Origin: an uncultured Rhodobacterales bacterium
Lineage (GTDB): Bacteria; Pseudomonadota; Alphaproteobacteria; Rhodobacterales; Rhodobacteraceae
NCBI GenBank assembly: GCA_903845215.1
Contig: CAIMWI010000012.1
Span: 1-64,000 of the forward strand
Direction: 5' to 3'
Length of the DNA: 64,000 nt
Below the pieces are notes generated by a model. That model saw only the letters and a program-made list of their open reading frames with translations, did no database searches and was not told the DNA's origin. Below are positions 17,855-28,363 of the stretch, in pieces. A program made the translations under genes and the position numbers. Positions within the stretch are counted from its first letter, which is position 1. The number at the start of each line of letters is the position of its first letter.

Positions 17855-18886
17855 ATGTCTGATCTTGCCAAAATCCCCGTCACGATCATCACAGGCTTTC
17901 TGGGTGCGGGCAAAACCACGCTGATCCGGCATTTGATGGCGAACCCGCAGGGCAAGCGCCTTGCGGTGCTGGTGAATGAATTTGGCACGGTCGGGGTGGA
18001 CGGTGATATCCTCAAATCCTGCGCAGATGACAATTGCCCTGTGGAAAACATCGTCGAATTGGCCAACGGTTGCATCTGCTGCACCGTGGCCGAAGATTTC
18101 ATTCCCACGATCGAAGCCCTTTTGGCCCTGCCCAAGCGGCCTGATCATATCTTGATCGAAACCTCGGGGCTGGCTTTGCCCAAGCCTTTGCTTAAAGCCT
18201 TTGACTGGCCGGGCATCCGCTCGCTGATCACGGTTGACGGGGTCATCACGCTGGCCGATGCCGAGGCCGTGGCCGCAGGCCATTTTGCGGGCGAATTGAG
18301 TGCCGCTCAGATTGCGGCGGGCGAACATGACACGCCCTTGGGCGAGGTGTTCGAAGACCAGATTGCCTGTGCCGACATTGTTTTGCTGACCAAAGCCGAT
18401 CTTGCGGGTGAGGCGGGGATTGCCGCCGCCCGCGCCGTGGTTCAGGCCGAAGCTGCCGAGAAAAACCGCCCCCATCTGCCGATCTTGACCCTGTCCGAAG
18501 GGGTGATCGACCCGCGCCTGATCTTGGGCCTGAATGCGGCGGCAGAAGATGACCTGCTTGCCCGCCCCTCGCATCACGACGGCGAAGACGGGCACGAGCA
18601 TGATGATTTCAACTCGCTCGTCGTGACCCTGCCAGAGGTCGCGAGTGTTGATGCCCTAACCGCCGCCATCACCCGCCTTGCGCGTGAGCAAAAGATCTTG
18701 CGCGTCAAAGGCTATGTCGCGGTGCAAGGCAAACCGATGCGTCTGCTGGTGCAAGCCGTGGGCGAACGGGTGCGCGCGCAGTTTGACCGGCCTTGGGGGA
18801 CGATGGCGCGCAGCTCGCATCTGGTGGTGATCGCCGAACACGGCGACCTTGACGAAGCCGCCATTCGCCAAACGCTGGGAATCTAA
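17855..18886 (+). CDS. cobW: cobalamin-associated GTPase CobW
   Basis: A G3E-family GTPase and putative metallochaperone for cobalt insertion. The 343-residue protein has Walker A GFLGAGKTT, the metal-binding motif GCICC at about residue 72, a guanine-specificity TKAD near residue 178, and a His/Asp-rich linker (HHDGEDGHEHDD, about residues 240-253) before the C-terminal CobW domain. It starts at the base after the DUF1636 stop and precedes cobN by one base, linking it to the chelatase. It could instead guard cobalt or zinc supply more generally. Confidence 0.93.
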   Translation: MSDLAKIPVTIITGFLGAGKTTLIRHLMANPQGKRLAVLVNEFGTVGVDGDILKSCADDNCPVENIVELANGCICCTVAEDFIPTIEALLALPKRPDHILIETSGLALPKPLLKAFDWPGIRSLITVDGVITLADAEAVAAGHFAGELSAAQIAAGEHDTPLGEVFEDQIACADIVLLTKADLAGEAGIAAARAVVQAEAAEKNRPHLPILTLSEGVIDPRLILGLNAAAEDDLLARPSHHDGEDGHEHDDFNSLVVTLPEVASVDALTAAITRLAREQKILRVKGYVAVQGKPMRLLVQAVGERVRAQFDRPWGTMARSSHLVVIAEHGDLDEAAIRQTLGI

Positions 18887-18887
18887 G

Positions 18888-21800
18888 ATGCACGTCGTTT
18901 TCCGCGAAAGTCATGGGCTAGAGGAGACGGCCGCGCCGTTCGATCCTGCGCAAGACCCTGCGGAGATGTTAGTGTTGTCGTTTTCCGACAGCGACCTTGG
19001 CGCTTTTGGCGCGGGCTGGCAGCGTGCTAGCGGCACCTTGCCCGGTTTGCGCCTGTGCAACCTGATCGCCCTGCGCCATCCGGTGTCGGTAGATACCTAT
19101 ATCGAACGCACGGCTTTCGGGGCCAAAGCCATTCTGGTGCGCTTGATTGGCGGAGAGGCCTATTGGCCCTACGGCCTTGCCTCACTCGCCGATCTAGCGC
19201 GCAAATCGGGCATCGCCCTTGCCATCTTGCCCGCCGACGGGCGCGAGGATGCGCGGTTGGACCAGCTGTCGACCCTGCCCGTGTCCACCCTGCGGCGCTT
19301 GCAATCGCTGTGTGATGCAGGCGGGGCGGTGGCGGCGCAAGCGGCCCTTGCCCAACTGGCGCTGGCGGCGGGGCTTTATGCGGGGCCGGTGCTGGGCGAC
19401 AAGCGCGTGCCCGATTGCGGGTTTTATGAGCCGGGCCAAGGGGTGGTGGATGCGCCCGAAACCGGTGGTGTGGCGGTGGTGTTTTACCGCTCGTATCTAA
19501 CCGCTGCCGATACTGCGCCGATTGACGCGTTGATTGCAGCGTTGCGAGGGGCAGGGTTGGCCGCCTTTGGGTTGTTTGCACCCTCGCTTAAAGGGCCTGC
19601 GGCGCAGTGGGTGGCGGGTTCTTTGCAGGCTGCAGCGCCTGTCGCGGTTGTCAACGCCACCGCCTTTTCGGCCAAGGGGGCGGATGGCACCTCTCCGCTG
19701 GACACAGGCTGCCCCGTGTTCCAAGTGGCCCTGTCAACCGCGCGGCGCAAGGATTGGGCGGGGTCAGCGCGGGGGTTGTCGCCTGCCGATCTGGCGATGC
19801 ATGTGGTCTTGCCCGAGGTCGACGGGCGGCTTTTGGCGGGGGTGGTCAGTTTCAAAAGCCCGATGAAGCGCGACCCCGACCTGCAGTTTTCCCGCTTTGC
19901 CCATCGGGCCGAAGCTGACCGGATCGCTGCCGTCGTGGCGCGGGTGAAGGCTTGGGTTGACCTTGCCGCCACCCCGCCCGCCAAACGCAAATTGGCGCTG
20001 ATCTTGTCAACTTATCCGGGCCGCGCCCACCAGATGGCCCATGCGGTGGGGTTGGACGCGCTGGCTTCCACCAAGGCGGCGCTGGCCGATCTGGCCGCTG
20101 CGGGCTATGACATCCCATCGCCGTCGCTGTCGCCCGATGAGTTGCAAACCACCACAGCGGCTTGGCCTGTGGCCGATTACTTGGCGGCACTGGCCACCTT
20201 GCCCGCCGACCTTCGCGGCGCTTTGGCAAGCTGGGGTGCGCCGGAAAATGACTCCTTGGTCCTGAAAGGCGCGTTCCACTTCCCCTGCCTGCAGCTTGGC
20301 CATGCCCTGATTGCCCTACAGCCCGAACGTGGCAGACCCCTTGAGCGTGACGCCGAATATCACGACCTGCAAGCCACGCCGCGCCATGGCTATGTGGCGT
20401 TTTATCTGTGGCTGCGCGCACAAGGCCTGCATGCGCTGATCCATATGGGCGCGCATGGCACGTTGGAATGGCTGCCGGGCAAATCGGTCGCCCTGTCGGC
20501 CAGCTGCTGGCCCGAGGCGCTGATTGGCCCCTTGCCCGTGATCTACCCCTTCATCGTTAACGACCCGGGAGAGGCCGCCCAAGCCAAGCGCCGCATCGGG
20601 GCTGTCACCTTGGGGCACATGCCCCCGCCCTTGGCCGAGGCGGGCATCCCTGTGGCTTTGGCCCGTCTAGAGCGGCTGTTGGATGAATACTCTACCGCCG
20701 ACGGCATCGACCCCGCCCGCCGTGACCGCCTGATCCGCGCCATTCGCGATGAGGCGCAAGCACAAGGGGTGGAAGATGATCTGGCGATCCCCCCGCAGGC
20801 CTCTGCGGCCGAGGCGATCACGCGGATTGACCGCTTTGTCTGCGATATCAAGGAAAGCCAGTTTGGCGATGGCTTGCACATCTTTGGCCGTGGTCCGCAA
20901 GGCGGTGGCGAGACGGCAGGGCTGCTTGCGGCGCTGAACGGTCAGCGCGTGGCGGCAGGCCCCGCAGGCTCGCCCCATCGTGGGCGCAGCGATGTGCTGC
21001 CGACAGGGCGCAACCTGTATTCGGTTGACCCGCGCGCGGTGCCATCCCGCGCAGCCCATGCCCAAGGGATCAAACTGGCCGAAGAACTGATCCGCCGCCA
21101 TTTGCAAGATCAGGGCGATTATCCCAAGGGGCTGGTGGTGGATCTGTGGGGATCAGCCACGATGCGCACAGCCGGCGAAGATTTCGCCATGGCGCTGCAT
21201 CTGGCGGGGCTGGCCCCCGTTTGGGATGAAAACGCCGCCCGCGTGTCGGGGGTTGAAGTGGTTCCGCTGGCCTTGCTGGGCCGCCCGCGCATTGACGTGA
21301 CGCTGCGAGTGTCGGGTCTGTTTCGCGATATCTTCCCGGGGCTGGCGCAAATGTTTGAAACCGGCGCTGCCGCCTTGGCCGCGCGGGGTGAGGCTTTGGA
21401 AGACAACCCCTATGCCGCCCGCATCGCCCGTGTCTTTGCCCCCGAACCGGGGCGTTACGGCCTAGGGATGGACAGCGACGATTTCTCGCCCGAGGCGCGC
21501 GCCGCAGCGGGTGAGGCTTGGCTTGCCGCGTCAAGCTGGGCGATTGGCCAAGACGGCGAAAGCCGCCCCGACCGCGCCGCGCTAGAGGCACGCTTGCGCG
21601 GCGCAGATAGCTTCATCCATGCGCAGGATCTGGTCGAAACCGATGTGCTGGTGGCGCAAGACTATGCGTCGCACGAGGCAGGCTTTGCCGCCGCCATGGC
21701 ACGGCTGGGGGCTGCCAAACCCGCGCTGTATCATCTGGATGCCACCCGCCCCGATGCGCCAACAGCCCGCACCCTGCCCGAAGAGATCGCCCGCGTGGTG

Positions 21801-22112
21801 CGCGCGCGGGCTGCAAACCCGCTGTGGGCCGATGGCATGATGCGCCACGGCTACCGCGGTGCGGCCGAAATTGCCGCCACCCTTGACCATATGGCCGCCT
21901 TTGCCCATCTGGCCCAAGTGGTCCCCGCCCATCTGTTTGACCTGTACCACGACGCAACCCTTGGCCGCGATGACCTGCGCGCCTTTCTGGCCCGCGAAAA
22001 CCCCGCCGCCCTTGCCGCATTGCAAGACACTTTCCTGCGCCTGCGCGATGCGGGCCTATGGGTGACACGGCGCAACTCGATTGCGGCAGAGTTGCAGGTG
22101 ACCCTTGGCTGA
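18888..22112 (+). CDS. cobN: cobaltochelatase subunit CobN
   Basis: Large subunit of the ATP-dependent aerobic cobaltochelatase that inserts Co2+ into hydrogenobyrinic acid a,c-diamide. At 1074 residues it is shorter than the roughly 1,250-1,275 known for Pseudomonas denitrificans CobN. Family blocks are visible: [22 protein letters not shown] in the middle and [24 protein letters not shown] in the C-terminal half. The partner AAA+ subunits CobS and CobT are not in this window. It starts two bases after cobW and overlaps cobG by 8 bases. Confidence 0.95.
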   Translation: MHVVFRESHGLEETAAPFDPAQDPAEMLVLSFSDSDLGAFGAGWQRASGTLPGLRLCNLIALRHPVSVDTYIERTAFGAKAILVRLIGGEAYWPYGLASLADLARKSGIALAILPADGREDARLDQLSTLPVSTLRRLQSLCDAGGAVAAQAALAQLALAAGLYAGPVLGDKRVPDCGFYEPGQGVVDAPETGGVAVVFYRSYLTAADTAPIDALIAALRGAGLAAFGLFAPSLKGPAAQWVAGSLQAAAPVAVVNATAFSAKGADGTSPLDTGCPVFQVALSTARRKDWAGSARGLSPADLAMHVVLPEVDGRLLAGVVSFKSPMKRDPDLQFSRFAHRAEADRIAAVVARVKAWVDLAATPPAKRKLALILSTYPGRAHQMAHAVGLDALASTKAALADLAAAGYDIPSPSLSPDELQTTTAAWPVADYLAALATLPADLRGALASWGAPENDSLVLKGAFHFPCLQLGHALIALQPERGRPLERDAEYHDLQATPRHGYVAFYLWLRAQGLHALIHMGAHGTLEWLPGKSVALSASCWPEALIGPLPVIYPFIVNDPGEAAQAKRRIGAVTLGHMPPPLAEAGIPVALARLERLLDEYSTADGIDPARRDRLIRAIRDEAQAQGVEDDLAIPPQASAAEAITRIDRFVCDIKESQFGDGLHIFGRGPQGGGETAGLLAALNGQRVAAGPAGSPHRGRSDVLPTGRNLYSVDPRAVPSRAAHAQGIKLAEELIRRHLQDQGDYPKGLVVDLWGSATMRTAGEDFAMALHLAGLAPVWDENAARVSGVEVVPLALLGRPRIDVTLRVSGLFRDIFPGLAQMFETGAAALAARGEALEDNPYAARIARVFAPEPGRYGLGMDSDDFSPEARAAAGEAWLAASSWAIGQDGESRPDRAALEARLRGADSFIHAQDLVETDVLVAQDYASHEAGFAAAMARLGAAKPALYHLDATRPDAPTARTLPEEIARVVRARAANPLWADGMMRHGYRGAAEIAATLDHMAAFAHLAQVVPAHLFDLYHDATLGRDDLRAFLARENPAALAALQDTFLRLRDAGLWVTRRNSIAAELQVTLG

Positions 22113-23235
22113 GTTTGCCATCAAAGGCTGGTGCCCGGGTGCCCTGCGCCCGATGGAATCGGGCGACGGCTGGGTGGTGCGCATCCGGCCACGGCTGGCA
22201 GAGCTGACCGCCGCACAGGCCTTGGGCTTGGCCAAGGCGGCGCTGGCCTATGGCAACGGCGTGATCGACCTGACCGCGCGGGCCAATGTGCAACTGCGCG
22301 GCGTGACACAGGTCAGCCATAAGCCGCTGATTGCGGATTTGGACGATTTGGGGCTGATGGATTCTGACGTGCGCGCGGAAAGCCAGCGCAATGTGGTGAT
22401 CTCTCCGTTCTGGCAGGGCGATGAGACGGCGGTTTTGGCGGCAGAGTTGACCCAAGCCTTGCGCCATGGCCCTGATCTGCCCAGTAAATTCGGCTACGGG
22501 ATCGACCTTGGGCCGCAGCGGGTGCTGGCGGATACTTCTTGCGACATCCGGCTTGAGCGGGCGGCGACCGGCGAGCTGATCTTGCGGGCCGATGGCGCGG
22601 CAGGCGGCCAAGCGGTGACGCTGGACACGGCTGTGCCGGAAGCGTTGCGGATGGCGGCATGGTTTGCGGCCTCGGGCGGGGTGATGCAGGGCAGGGGGCG
22701 GATGGCGGGGCATCACAAGGGCGACATGCCTTTTGACACCAGCATTGTGCCTGCACCCCTAGCCTGCGCCGCAGCGCCGGGGATGACGCCGCAGGGCGCT
22801 TTGGTGGGGTTTGAGTTTGGGAGTTTGCGGGCAGAAGTGCTGGCAGACTTGGCCAGCCTTGCCCCCCTTTTGCGCATCACGCCATGGCGGATGGTGCTGC
22901 TGTTGGGGGCCGCTTTGCCCACCCATCCGGCGCTGATCACCGCCTCCGATGACCCACGCCTGCGGGTGGTCGCCTGCACAGGCGCACCCGCTTGCCCGCA
23001 AGCTTTGCAAGACACCCGCGCCTTGGCCCGAAGGCTTGCGCCCTTTGTTCCGCAGGGCAAACGGCTGCATGTGTCGGGTTGTGCGAAAGGCTGCGCCCAT
23101 CCAAGCCCTGCGGATCTGACCCTGTCTGCCACGCCCCAAGGCTTTGCCCTTTTGCCCAAAGCGCGGGCTGGCGGGCTGGGGCCGGTTCTGGCGCCGCAAG
23201 ACATCACCTTTGAAACCCTAGGCAAGGCCCTGTAA
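22105..23235 (+). CDS. cobG: precorrin-3B synthase CobG
   Basis: Oxygen-dependent ring-contraction hydroxylase converting precorrin-3A to precorrin-3B, the step that marks the aerobic pathway. The 376-residue protein belongs to the nitrite/sulfite reductase ferredoxin-like family. Its four cluster Cys lie in [10 protein letters not shown] and [11 protein letters not shown], about residues 290-332. It starts at a TTG (22105) inside the end of cobN, an 8-base overlap. An electron donor is needed; no dedicated ferredoxin is in the operon apart from the two DUF1636 proteins. Confidence 0.93.
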   Translation: MAEFAIKGWCPGALRPMESGDGWVVRIRPRLAELTAAQALGLAKAALAYGNGVIDLTARANVQLRGVTQVSHKPLIADLDDLGLMDSDVRAESQRNVVISPFWQGDETAVLAAELTQALRHGPDLPSKFGYGIDLGPQRVLADTSCDIRLERAATGELILRADGAAGGQAVTLDTAVPEALRMAAWFAASGGVMQGRGRMAGHHKGDMPFDTSIVPAPLACAAAPGMTPQGALVGFEFGSLRAEVLADLASLAPLLRITPWRMVLLLGAALPTHPALITASDDPRLRVVACTGAPACPQALQDTRALARRLAPFVPQGKRLHVSGCAKGCAHPSPADLTLSATPQGFALLPKARAGGLGPVLAPQDITFETLGKAL

Positions 23236-23865
23236 ATGCCCCATCTTTATGAAACAGACGGCGCTGCCATCTATCTGCAAAGCTTTGCCATGATCCGTGC
23301 AGAAGCCGACCTGCGCTGCTTTAGCCCTGAAGAAGAGGTGGTCGTGGTGCGCATGATCCATGCGGCGGGGATGGTGGGGTTGGAAAAGTTCGTCCGCTTC
23401 ACCCCCGGCATGGCGATAGCGGCGCGCGCAGCCTTGGAAGCGGGCGCTCCGATTTTGTGCGATGCGCGGATGGTGTCGGAAGGCATCACCCGCACAAGAC
23501 TGCCCGCCAAGAACGAGGTGATCTGCACCCTCAACGATCCGCGCGTGCCCGATATGGCCAAGGCCATGGCCAACACGCGCAGTGCGGCGGCGTTAGAGCT
23601 GTGGCGGCCCCATCTGGCGGGGGCGGTTGTGGCGATAGGAAACGCACCCACGGCTTTGTTTCATTTGCTTAATATGCTGGAAGACCCCGCCTGCCCGCGC
23701 CCCGCGGCGATCATCGGATGCCCTGTGGGGTTTGTGGGGGCGGCCGAATCCAAAGCAGCGCTCATCGAACATCCACCCGCCCCTTCGGTGGTGGTAGAGG
23801 GGCGCTTGGGCGGGTCGGCGATCACGGTGGCGGCGGTCAATGCGCTGGCCAGCCGGAAGGAATAG
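23236..23865 (+). CDS. cobH: precorrin-8X methylmutase CobH
   Basis: Moves the C11 methyl group to C12, giving hydrogenobyrinic acid. The 209-residue sequence has the catalytic His region VVRMIHAAGMVGLEKFVRF (about residues 36-54), the conserved CDARMVSEGI, and GCPVGFVGAAESK. It begins directly after the cobG stop and is followed one base later by cobI. Length and motifs are normal for the family. Confidence 0.95.
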   Translation: MPHLYETDGAAIYLQSFAMIRAEADLRCFSPEEEVVVVRMIHAAGMVGLEKFVRFTPGMAIAARAALEAGAPILCDARMVSEGITRTRLPAKNEVICTLNDPRVPDMAKAMANTRSAAALELWRPHLAGAVVAIGNAPTALFHLLNMLEDPACPRPAAIIGCPVGFVGAAESKAALIEHPPAPSVVVEGRLGGSAITVAAVNALASRKE

Positions 23866-23866
23866 C

Positions 23867-24598
23867 ATGGGCAAGATCATCTGCACCGGCCTGGGCCCCG
23901 GCGACCCAGATTTGATGAGCGTTCGCGCCCACCGCGCCGTGACCTCGGCCACCCAAGTCGCCTATTTTCGCAAGGCAGGGCGCGCAGGACAAGCGCGGCG
24001 CATCGTAACGGGGCTTTTGCGTGCCGATGCGGTGGAATATGCGATGGAATATCCCGTCACCACCGAACTGCCCTTTGACGGGCCGGATTACATCGACGCC
24101 CTCGCGCGGTTTTACGATGATTGGGCGGCGCGGTTGCAGGAATTGGCGCAAAGTGGCGATGTGGTGGTGCTGTGCGAGGGGGATCCGTTCTTTTACGGCT
24201 CTTTCATGCATCTTTACAGCCGCTTATCCGGCGTTGTTGAGATGGAAGTAGTTCCCGGCATCACCGGCATGTCTGGCTGTTGGACAGCCACGGGCCAACC
24301 GATCACTTGGGGTGATGATGTGATGACCGTGCTGATGGGCACGCTGCCCGAAGGGGATCTGGTCACCCATATGGCCCAAGCCGATGCGCTGGTGGTGATG
24401 AAAACCGGCCGCAACCTGCCCAAAATTCGCCGCGCCTTACAGGCCGCAGGGCGGCTGGACGCCGCTTGGCTGGTGGAAGCGGGCACCATGCCCAACCAGC
24501 GTATCCAACGACTGGATCAGGCCGATGTTGACCAATGCCCCTATTTCGCCATCGTTCTGGTGCATGGCCAAGGCCGCAGGCCCGAGGTGGCGGAATGA
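23867..24598 (+). CDS. cobI: precorrin-2 C20-methyltransferase CobI
   Basis: SAM-dependent tetrapyrrole methylase making precorrin-3A. The 243-residue protein opens MGKIICTGLGPGDPDLMSV, the SAM-binding GxGxGDPD loop, and has LCEGDPFFYGSFMHL and VVPGITGMSG further on. The ATG at 23867 fits the family start; nine upstream codons in frame overlap cobH and are unlikely. It overlaps cobJ by 4 bases. CobI feeds directly into CobG chemistry. Confidence 0.95.
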   Translation: MGKIICTGLGPGDPDLMSVRAHRAVTSATQVAYFRKAGRAGQARRIVTGLLRADAVEYAMEYPVTTELPFDGPDYIDALARFYDDWAARLQELAQSGDVVVLCEGDPFFYGSFMHLYSRLSGVVEMEVVPGITGMSGCWTATGQPITWGDDVMTVLMGTLPEGDLVTHMAQADALVVMKTGRNLPKIRRALQAAGRLDAAWLVEAGTMPNQRIQRLDQADVDQCPYFAIVLVHGQGRRPEVAE

Positions 24599-25329
24599 CG
24601 GGCAGTTTGGACATCGTTGGCCTTGGCCCGGGGGCCGAGGATATGGTCACCCCCGAGGTGCGCGCAGCATTGGCCGATGCCACCGATGTGGTCGGCTATA
24701 TTCCCTATGTGGCCCGTGTTGCGGCAAGAGCGGGGCTGAGGCTGCACCCCTCTGACAATCGGGTGGAGCTTGACCGTGCCCGCCATGCTTTGCAAATGGC
24801 CCTTCAAGGTCAAAGGGTTGTGGTGGTATCTTCGGGCGATCCGGGGGTGTTTGCCATGGCCTCGGCTGTGTTTGAGGCCATGGAAGATTGGCCAGAAGCG
24901 CAGGCAGTAAACATCCGCGTCTTGCCCGGCATCACCGCGATGCTGGCGGCAGCCGCAGCTTTAGGGGCGCCCTTGGGCCATGATTTTTGCTGCATCAACC
25001 TGTCAGATAACCTTAAACCGTGGGAGCTTATCGAACGCCGCCTGCGCCTTGCTGCCGAAGCCGATCTGGCCATGGCCTTTTACAACCCGCGCTCGGCCAG
25101 CAGGCCCGAAGGCTTTGCCAAAGCGCTAGAGGTTTTGCGGGCAAGTTGCGGGCCAGACAGGCTGATTTCGTTTGCCCGCGCCGTATCGACGCCTGAGCAA
25201 TCCTTGTTAACCGTGCCCTTGGGCCAAGCCGTGCCAGAGATGGCCGATATGCGCACGGTGGTGATCTTGGGCAACTCCGCCACGCGGTTTGTCGGGAAAT
25301 TCGTTTATACGCCAAGGTTTGCGCGATGA
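24595..25329 (+). CDS. cobJ: precorrin-3B C17-methyltransferase CobJ
   Basis: Performs methylation at C17 with ring contraction to precorrin-4 in the aerobic route. The 244-residue tetrapyrrole methylase has MTGSLDIVGLGPGAEDM at the N-terminus, VVSSGDPGVFAMASAVFE near residue 77, and AFYNPRSASRP near residue 161. Its 5' end overlaps cobI (ATGA) and its 3' end overlaps the 3' end of the convergent cobK by 25 bases, so the operon transcript must read on as antisense to cobK to reach cobL. Confidence 0.95.
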   Translation: MTGSLDIVGLGPGAEDMVTPEVRAALADATDVVGYIPYVARVAARAGLRLHPSDNRVELDRARHALQMALQGQRVVVVSSGDPGVFAMASAVFEAMEDWPEAQAVNIRVLPGITAMLAAAAALGAPLGHDFCCINLSDNLKPWELIERRLRLAAEADLAMAFYNPRSASRPEGFAKALEVLRASCGPDRLISFARAVSTPEQSLLTVPLGQAVPEMADMRTVVILGNSATRFVGKFVYTPRFAR

Positions 25330-26048
25330 AGCCAGGCCAGAACCTCGGCCACGCTGTCAACCCTTGGCCTTTCGGGCATAAAGGGGCGCTCGATCAGGAT
25401 GACGGGCAGCGACAGGGCGCGGGCGGCTTCCAGTTTTGCGTGCGCGCCGCTGCCTCCGGCGTTTTTGGCGACGATATGAGTGATGCGGTGGGTTTGCAGC
25501 AGGTCAAGATCGCCTTGCAGTGTAAACGGGCCGCGCGCGATCAGGGCTGTGGCTTGGGGCAGGGGCAGGGTTGTGGGGTGATCGACCAGCCGCAAAAGGT
25601 AATGATGTTGCGGCTTTACGGCGAAATCTTCCAAGTGCTGTCGCCCGATGGCCAAGAACACGCGGGCGGGATCATCGGGCAGGGCCGCGACCGCACCCGC
25701 CATGTCGGGCACAAGATGCCAAAGGTCGCCCTGCGTTGCCTGCCAAGGGGCGCGTTCAAAGGCGACAAGCGGGGTTTTCGTCAGGGCTGCGGCCTGCACC
25801 GCGTGGCGACTGATTTGGGCGGCGAAGGGATGGGTGGCGTCGATCAGGTGGGTAATGGCAGTCTTTTGCAGGTAATCCACCAGCCCCGCCACCCCGCCAA
25901 AGCCGCCAATACGTTGCGCAAGCGGTTGGCGCAGGGGCGCCTCGGTGCGGCCCGCGTAGGAAAAGATCGCGTCAATCCCTTGATCGGCCAAGGCTTTCGC
26001 CAAATCGGACGCTTCGGTCGTGCCGCCAAGCAAAAGGACGCGGGTCAT
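25305..26048 (-). CDS. cobK: precorrin-6A reductase CobK
   Basis: NADPH-dependent reduction of precorrin-6A to precorrin-6B. The 247-residue protein has the family start MTRVLLLGGTTEASDLAKAL, DATHPFAAQISRHA near residue 72, and VAKNAGGSGAHAKLEAA in the C-terminal half. It is the only gene on the minus strand within the 13-kb plus-strand operon. Its start codon (CAT at 26046-26048) overlaps the cobL ATG (26047-26049) head to head, and its end overlaps cobJ. Its own promoter must therefore lie within cobL coding sequence. Confidence 0.94.
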   Translation of the reverse strand: MTRVLLLGGTTEASDLAKALADQGIDAIFSYAGRTEAPLRQPLAQRIGGFGGVAGLVDYLQKTAITHLIDATHPFAAQISRHAVQAAALTKTPLVAFERAPWQATQGDLWHLVPDMAGAVAALPDDPARVFLAIGRQHLEDFAVKPQHHYLLRLVDHPTTLPLPQATALIARGPFTLQGDLDLLQTHRITHIVAKNAGGSGAHAKLEAARALSLPVILIERPFMPERPRVDSVAEVLAWLHRANLGV

Positions 26049-27225
26049 GGATAAGCCTTGGGTCACGATCATCGGGTTGAACGAGGATGGACTGGCGGGC
26101 CTGTCTTTGGCAAGCCGTCAGGCGCTGGATCAGGCGGAAATCGTCTTTGGCGCGCCACGGCATCTGGCTTTGGCGGGGGTGTCGGGGCGCGCATGGCCGG
26201 TGCCGTTTTCGGTGGATCCCGTCTTGGCCGAACGCGGGCGGCGGGTGGTGGTGCTGGCCTCGGGCGATCCGTTCTGGCAAGGGGCGGGCGGGTCTCTGGT
26301 GGGGCATTTGGCGGCGGGAGAGTGGGTGAGTTATCCTGCCCCTTCCACTTTTGCGCTGGCGGCCAACCGCTTGGGCTGGCGGATGGAAGAGATTGTCTGC
26401 CTTGGCCTGCACGCCGCCCCTTTGGCGCGTTTGCGCCCTGTTCTGGCGCGGGGGCAAAAGGTGGTGTGTTTGCTGCGCGACGGGGCAGCCGTGGGGGAAG
26501 TTTGCGCTTATCTGACCGCGCAGGGCTTTGGCGGGTCTGGGGTGTTTGTGCTGGAATCCTTGGGCGGTGCTAAAGAGCGCGTCACGCAAATAACGGCGCA
26601 GGATGCGGGGGGCTTGTCGTTTGCAGCACCCGTTGCCGTGGCGGTAGAGTGTGTGGGGCAGGGGATGGCGCGGGCCTCGGGCTTGCCCGATGATCTTTTC
26701 GCCCATGACGGGCAAATCACAAAGCGGCCCATGCGCGCGCTCACACTTTCCACCCTTGCGCCGCGCGGCGGCGAGGTGATGTGGGATTTGGGGGCAGGCT
26801 CGGGGTCGGTGTCGATTGAATTTCTGCTTGCAGCCCCCGCCAGCACCGCCCACGCGGTTGAGGCGGACCCGATGCGCGCCGAGCGGGCGCAGGGCAATGC
26901 TGACAGCTTTGGGCTGGCACACCGCTGGCATCTGCATTTGGGTAAATCGCAAGACGTTCTGGCCCTGTTGCCCAATCCCGATGTGGTCTTTGTCGGCGGC
27001 GGTGCGGATGCGGGGTTGGTCGCGGCCCTTTGGGGGCGTTTGAGCAAAGGGGCGCGCTTGGTGATGAATGCGGTAACGTTGGAAAGCGAGGCGCTGTTAT
27101 ATGCCGCCCAAGCCCAGCATGGCGGCGATCTGTGGCGCTATGATGTCGCCCAAGCGGCGCCCTTGGGTGGCAAACAGGGCTGGCACGCCGCGCGCCCCGT
27201 TGTGCAGTGGAGTGTAACGCGATGA
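26047..27225 (+). CDS. cobL: precorrin-6B C5,15-methyltransferase (decarboxylating) CobL
   Basis: A 392-residue fusion of two methylases: an N-terminal CbiE-like tetrapyrrole methylase (about residues 1-200, with VVVLASGDPFWQGAGGSL) and a C-terminal CbiT-like Rossmann methylase with decarboxylase activity (from about 225, with MWDLGAGSGSVSIEF). It yields precorrin-8X. Start at 26047 (MDKPWVTIIGLNEDG) fits the family. The stop overlaps the cobE ATG. Confidence 0.95.
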   Translation: MDKPWVTIIGLNEDGLAGLSLASRQALDQAEIVFGAPRHLALAGVSGRAWPVPFSVDPVLAERGRRVVVLASGDPFWQGAGGSLVGHLAAGEWVSYPAPSTFALAANRLGWRMEEIVCLGLHAAPLARLRPVLARGQKVVCLLRDGAAVGEVCAYLTAQGFGGSGVFVLESLGGAKERVTQITAQDAGGLSFAAPVAVAVECVGQGMARASGLPDDLFAHDGQITKRPMRALTLSTLAPRGGEVMWDLGAGSGSVSIEFLLAAPASTAHAVEADPMRAERAQGNADSFGLAHRWHLHLGKSQDVLALLPNPDVVFVGGGADAGLVAALWGRLSKGARLVMNAVTLESEALLYAAQAQHGGDLWRYDVAQAAPLGGKQGWHAARPVVQWSVTR

Positions 27226-27590
27226 GAGTGACAGGCTTGGGCTTTCGCCGTGGGGTTTCTGCCGAAAGTCTGCGCGCAGCAATTGGGCTGGTGGGTTTGG
27301 GCGAGGCGCTGGCCACGGCCGAGGATAAGGTGCGCGAACCCGGCCTTGTGCGTTTGGCGCAAGATCTGGGTGTGCAGATCTTGGGAATTTCGCGCCATGA
27401 CTTGCAAGCGCAAGGCGTGGAAGGGTCGGCCCGCGTGATGGCGGCATATGGCACAGGATCTGTGGCCGAAGCCGCCGCTTTGGCCGCAGCTGGCCCCGGT
27501 GCGCGGTTGGTGCAGCCCAAACTCAGCGGGCCAGACGGGATGGCTGTGGCGGCATTGGCTGAAACGTTGATGCAAAGGGGCCAAGCATGA
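27222..27590 (+). CDS. cobE: CobE, CbiG C-terminal-domain protein
   Basis: A 122-residue protein matching the small CobE/CbiG-C family of aerobic cobalamin clusters: it opens [20 protein letters not shown] and contains the conserved [16 protein letters not shown] and [15 protein letters not shown] blocks. Its biochemical role is not settled in the literature I know; handling of a corrin intermediate or its methylation product has been suggested. ATGA overlaps occur on both sides (cobL and cobM), so it is made in step with them. Confidence 0.85.
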   Translation: MRVTGLGFRRGVSAESLRAAIGLVGLGEALATAEDKVREPGLVRLAQDLGVQILGISRHDLQAQGVEGSARVMAAYGTGSVAEAAALAAAGPGARLVQPKLSGPDGMAVAALAETLMQRGQA

Positions 27591-28363
27591 CGGTGCATTT
27601 TATCGGTGCAGGTCCGGGGGCGGCGGATCTGCTGACCTTACGCGGGCGCGATTTGATCGCGGCGTCACCCGTGTGTCTTTATGCGGGGTCTTTGGTGCCC
27701 GAGGGGGTCTTGGCCCATTGCCCCAAGGGGTGCCAGATTGTGAACACGGCCGCGATGTCGCTTGACGCGATTATAGACGCCATTCAAGCCGCCCATGCCC
27801 AGGGTTTTGATGTGGCGCGGCTGCATTCGGGCGATGTGTCGATCTGGTCAGCGATGGGGGAGCAATTGCGCCGCCTGCGAGGCTTGGGAATTCCCTATGA
27901 TGTAACCCCGGGGGTGCCGTCATTTGCCGCCTCTGCCGCGGCTTTGGGGGTGGAATTGACCCTGCCCGGACTGGCGCAAAGTGTGATTTTAACACGCACC
28001 TCGGGCCGCGCCTCGGCTATGCCAGAAGGGGAAAGCTTGGCGGCTTTCGCGGCCACGGGGGCGACCTTGGCCATACACCTGTCCGTGCACGCCTTGGCGC
28101 AGGTGGTGGCAGAATTGGAACCCTTCTACGGGCAAGATTGCCCTGTGGCGGTGGTGTGGCGGGCGACTTGGCCGGATCAGCGCATTGTGCGCGCCAATTT
28201 GGGCACGATCGTGCAAGCGGTGGGGCCAGAGATCGACCGCACCGCGCTGATCCTTGTGGGGCGCACTTTGGCCGCCGAAGGGTTCGACGAAAGCCGTCTT
28301 TATGCCGATGATTATGACCGCCGTTATCGCCCGCGCGGCACAGATCCCCGGTTTCCCGAATGA
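27587..28363 (+). CDS. cobM: precorrin-4 C11-methyltransferase CobM
   Basis: SAM-dependent methylation of precorrin-4 at C11 to give precorrin-5. The 258-residue protein starts [20 protein letters not shown] and has [22 protein letters not shown] near residue 80 and [16 protein letters not shown] near residue 131, all CobM/CbiF signatures. It overlaps cobE upstream and cobB downstream by 4 bases each. Confidence 0.95.
   Translation: MTVHFIGAGPGAADLLTLRGRDLIAASPVCLYAGSLVPEGVLAHCPKGCQIVNTAAMSLDAIIDAIQAAHAQGFDVARLHSGDVSIWSAMGEQLRRLRGLGIPYDVTPGVPSFAASAAALGVELTLPGLAQSVILTRTSGRASAMPEGESLAAFAATGATLAIHLSVHALAQVVAELEPFYGQDCPVAVVWRATWPDQRIVRANLGTIVQAVGPEIDRTALILVGRTLAAEGFDESRLYADDYDRRYRPRGTDPRFPE

Noticed and set aside
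21613-22716. 367-codon minus-strand reading frame over cobN/cobG
   Set aside because: Antisense to two conserved cobalamin genes; composition is His/Arg/Pro-rich, typical of shadow frames in G+C-rich DNA.
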